Assembly (NCBI RefSeq): GCF_050859025.1
Contig: NZ_CP138200.1
Location: forward strand, 4,712,001 to 4,776,000
Direction of reading: 5' to 3'
DNA length: 64,000 bases
Source: Wukongibacter sp050859025
GTDB lineage: Bacteria > Bacillota > Clostridia > Peptostreptococcales > Caminicellaceae
This document shows, in pieces, positions 62,520 to 64,000 of this stretch. The first letter of the stretch is position 1; each line of letters begins with the position of its first letter. A program made the translations under genes and the position numbers. The notes beneath the pieces were generated by a model that worked only from the letters and a program-made list of their open reading frames with translations, searched no databases and had not been told where the DNA came from.

Positions 62520-62906
62520 TTAATGACTTTCGCTTTTACAAAACTCTTCATATTCTTTATCATTCATTAGATTATCAAGCTCAGATTTATCTGTCATTTC
62601 TACTACTAAAATCCAGCTTTCATATGGCTTCTCATTTAGCAACTCTGGTGAATCTTCTAGCTCTTCATTTACTTCTAAAACCTTTCCCGATACAGGTAAA
62701 AATGAATCCGATGCAGCCTTTACGGACTCAATAACTCCAAAAACATCGCCAGCATCTATTTCATCATCAACCTCAGGCATTTCAACATAAACTATTTCTC
62801 CAAGTGCATTTTGTGCGTAATCTGTAATTCCAATATAAGACTTATCTCCTTCAACCTTAACCCACTCATGATCCTTTGAATAATAAAGTCCTTCTAATAT
62901 TTTCAT
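62520..62906 (-). CDS. gcvH: Glycine cleavage system H protein
   Basis: 128 residues. The lipoylated lysine is in GVIESVKAASD (~64), with KDHEWVKVEG at the start and the DSPELLNEKPYESWI loop near the end. AAGGAGG precedes the ATG. It carries the aminomethyl group between P, T and L proteins. The lipB and lipA products of the same island modify it. Confidence 0.97.
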   Translation of the reverse strand: MKILEGLYYSKDHEWVKVEGDKSYIGITDYAQNALGEIVYVEMPEVDDEIDAGDVFGVIESVKAASDSFLPVSGKVLEVNEELEDSPELLNEKPYESWILVVEMTDKSELDNLMNDKEYEEFCKSESH

Positions 62907-62943
62907 AATAAATTCCTCCTTAAAATATTAATTTTATTTACCT

Positions 62944-64000
62944 TTATTTTTTATACTTTTTAGTATAGAACCTCTTGCTTACTACTTTTGCCTTCAAGAT
63001 TCTCTTTCTTACTTTAATTTCAATTGGAGTTTCAAGCTTAGCATATTCAATATCAACCATAGCTAAACCAATATTTTTATTTACAGTTGGTGCTGCATAT
63101 CCAGTAGTTACAAAGCCAATTTTCTTTCCATCTGCCATTACATCATATCCATGTCTTGGTATTCCCTTATCTATCATTTCGAATCCAACAATTTTTCTTT
63201 TAAGGCCTTCTTCTTTTTGCTTCACTAAAGACTCTTTTCCAATAAAGTTTTCCTTATCAAGCTTTACGAAAAATCCCAATCCCGCTTCAAGTGGCGTTAT
63301 ATCCTCAGATAATTCATTACCATAAAGAGGCAATGCAGCCTCAAACCTTAATGTATCTCTTGCACCAAGTCCCGCAGGCTTCAATCCATATTCTTTCCCT
63401 GCCTCCATTAGTTTATCCCAAACCGATTCAGCATCATCATGGGAAATATATATTTCAAATCCATCTTCACCCGTATATCCTGTTCTAGAAACTAGACAAT
63501 TAGCACTTCCTATCTTAACATCTCTCTTACAATAGAAGAAGCCTATTTCAGAAAGCTCTGTATCCGTTAGTTTCTGTAATATCTTCTGGGCATTGGGTCC
63601 CTGAATAGCCATCTCCGATACATCATCGGATATGTTAGTGACCTCTACCTCATAAGATCCTACATTTTCCTTCATCCATTTGAAATCCTTTTCTATATTG
63701 CTGGCGTTAATTACAAGAAAAAAATGATTATTTGTAAACTTGTAAACTAGAAGATCATCTACAATTCCACCGTGATGATAACACATAAAGGTATAAATAA
63801 CCTGATTATCTTCAAGAACTGATACATCATTAGTAACTAAATTTTGAACAAAATCAAAGGCTTCTTTTCCTTTAACCTCTACCTCACCCATATGAGATAC
63901 ATCAAATAGTCCAGCAAAGTTTCTAACGGATTCATGTTCCGCAGTTAGACCCTCGTACTGCACTGGAAGGGCCCATCCTGAAAAGTTAACAATTTTCCCT
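62944..64000 (-). CDS. gcvT: Glycine cleavage system T protein (aminomethyltransferase), start off the right edge
   Basis: The open frame reaches the edge of the window, beginning GKIVNFSGWALPVQYEG, which is near residue 15-30 of normal GcvT. The GTG at 63963 inside this block is therefore not the start. Family blocks are VSHMGEVEVKG, IQGPNAQ, SRTGYTGEDGFEIY, GARDTLRFEA and YGNELSEDITPLEAGLGFFVK. It releases ammonia and makes 5,10-methylene-THF from aminomethyl-GcvH. First visible gene of the island; its leader, where a glycine riboswitch would be, is outside. Confidence 0.96.
   Translation of the reverse strand, partial: GKIVNFSGWALPVQYEGLTAEHESVRNFAGLFDVSHMGEVEVKGKEAFDFVQNLVTNDVSVLEDNQVIYTFMCYHHGGIVDDLLVYKFTNNHFFLVINASNIEKDFKWMKENVGSYEVEVTNISDDVSEMAIQGPNAQKILQKLTDTELSEIGFFYCKRDVKIGSANCLVSRTGYTGEDGFEIYISHDDAESVWDKLMEAGKEYGLKPAGLGARDTLRFEAALPLYGNELSEDITPLEAGLGFFVKLDKENFIGKESLVKQKEEGLKRKIVGFEMIDKGIPRHGYDVMADGKKIGFVTTGYAAPTVNKNIGLAMVDIEYAKLETPIEIKVRKRILKAKVVSKRFYTKKYKK

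Noticed and set aside
63961..63963. GTG as the start of gcvT.
   Set aside because: The open frame continues upstream to the edge with the conserved GWALPVQYEG block, so the GTG encodes an internal valine.
1..64000. tRNA, rRNA, phage or transposase genes.
   Set aside because: I looked through the gaps and saw no cloverleaf-like or rRNA sequence and no transposase or integrase reading frame.

Overview
The window is AT-rich DNA with Clostridia-type gene content: a two-subunit glycine dehydrogenase (gcvPA/gcvPB), a tungsten-type aldehyde ferredoxin oxidoreductase with its own ferredoxin, no respiratory genes, and strong AGGAGG-type ribosome binding sites. A low-GC anaerobic Firmicute (Clostridia/Tissierellia-like) is the best guess; species cannot be told from the sequence alone.

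Region 1 (1-34,871, all minus strand, transcribed right to left) is most of a hybrid NRPS/PKS cluster whose 3' end runs off the left edge. It is read from a TTGACA-17-TACAAT promoter at 34,819-34,847 that is overlapped by a perfect 12-bp dyad. In transcription order it encodes: a discrete carrier protein; a B12-binding radical SAM enzyme; a crotonyl-CoA carboxylase/reductase (CCR)-like enzyme; a type II thioesterase; an NRPS with half-C, A(Ser)+methyltransferase, PCP, Cy, A(Cys-like), PCP and C; a module with dead A, A, KR, PCP and terminal reductase; a half-C-A-PCP protein; KS-AT-ACP; C-A-KR-PCP; and KS-(dead AT)-ACP-C. Two modules have the A-KR didomain flanked by split pseudo-Asub pieces, the hallmark of alpha-keto-acid (depsipeptide) modules. 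I infer a product with ester-linked alpha-hydroxy acids, an N-methyl-serine-like residue, a thiazoline, at least two polyketide extensions (possibly with a CCR-made alkylmalonyl unit) and a reductively released aldehyde or alcohol end. Gene order is not colinear with a simple assembly, because the releasing reductase is in a middle gene.

Region 2 (35,000-54,400) is a mixed stretch: an AIM24-family protein, a small methyltransferase, a metallophosphoesterase, a large exported protein of unknown function, an MFS exporter paired with a MerR/zinc-ribbon/methyltransferase fusion regulator (the exporter has a MerR-style promoter with a 19-bp spacer), a CGGC protein, a ferredoxin-AOR operon, an orphan PAS histidine kinase, a YbaK-type deacylase, two FAD-dependent oxidoreductases and an LCP-family gene with a premature stop. 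Gene remnants (a multi-kinase ATPase and a chemotaxis receptor) mark decay here.

Region 3 (54,483-64,000, minus strand) is a glycine cleavage island: gcvT (cut by the right edge), gcvH, gcvPA, gcvPB, lipB, lipA, glyA and a dihydrolipoyl dehydrogenase. Together these make and load the lipoyl cofactor, cleave glycine and pass the C1 unit to serine. A short ORF with one in-frame TGA lies between gcvPB and lipB.

Scattered through the intergenic gaps are 100-190 bp palindromic elements. Four copies (perhaps five) belong to one family, and three others are unrelated in sequence.
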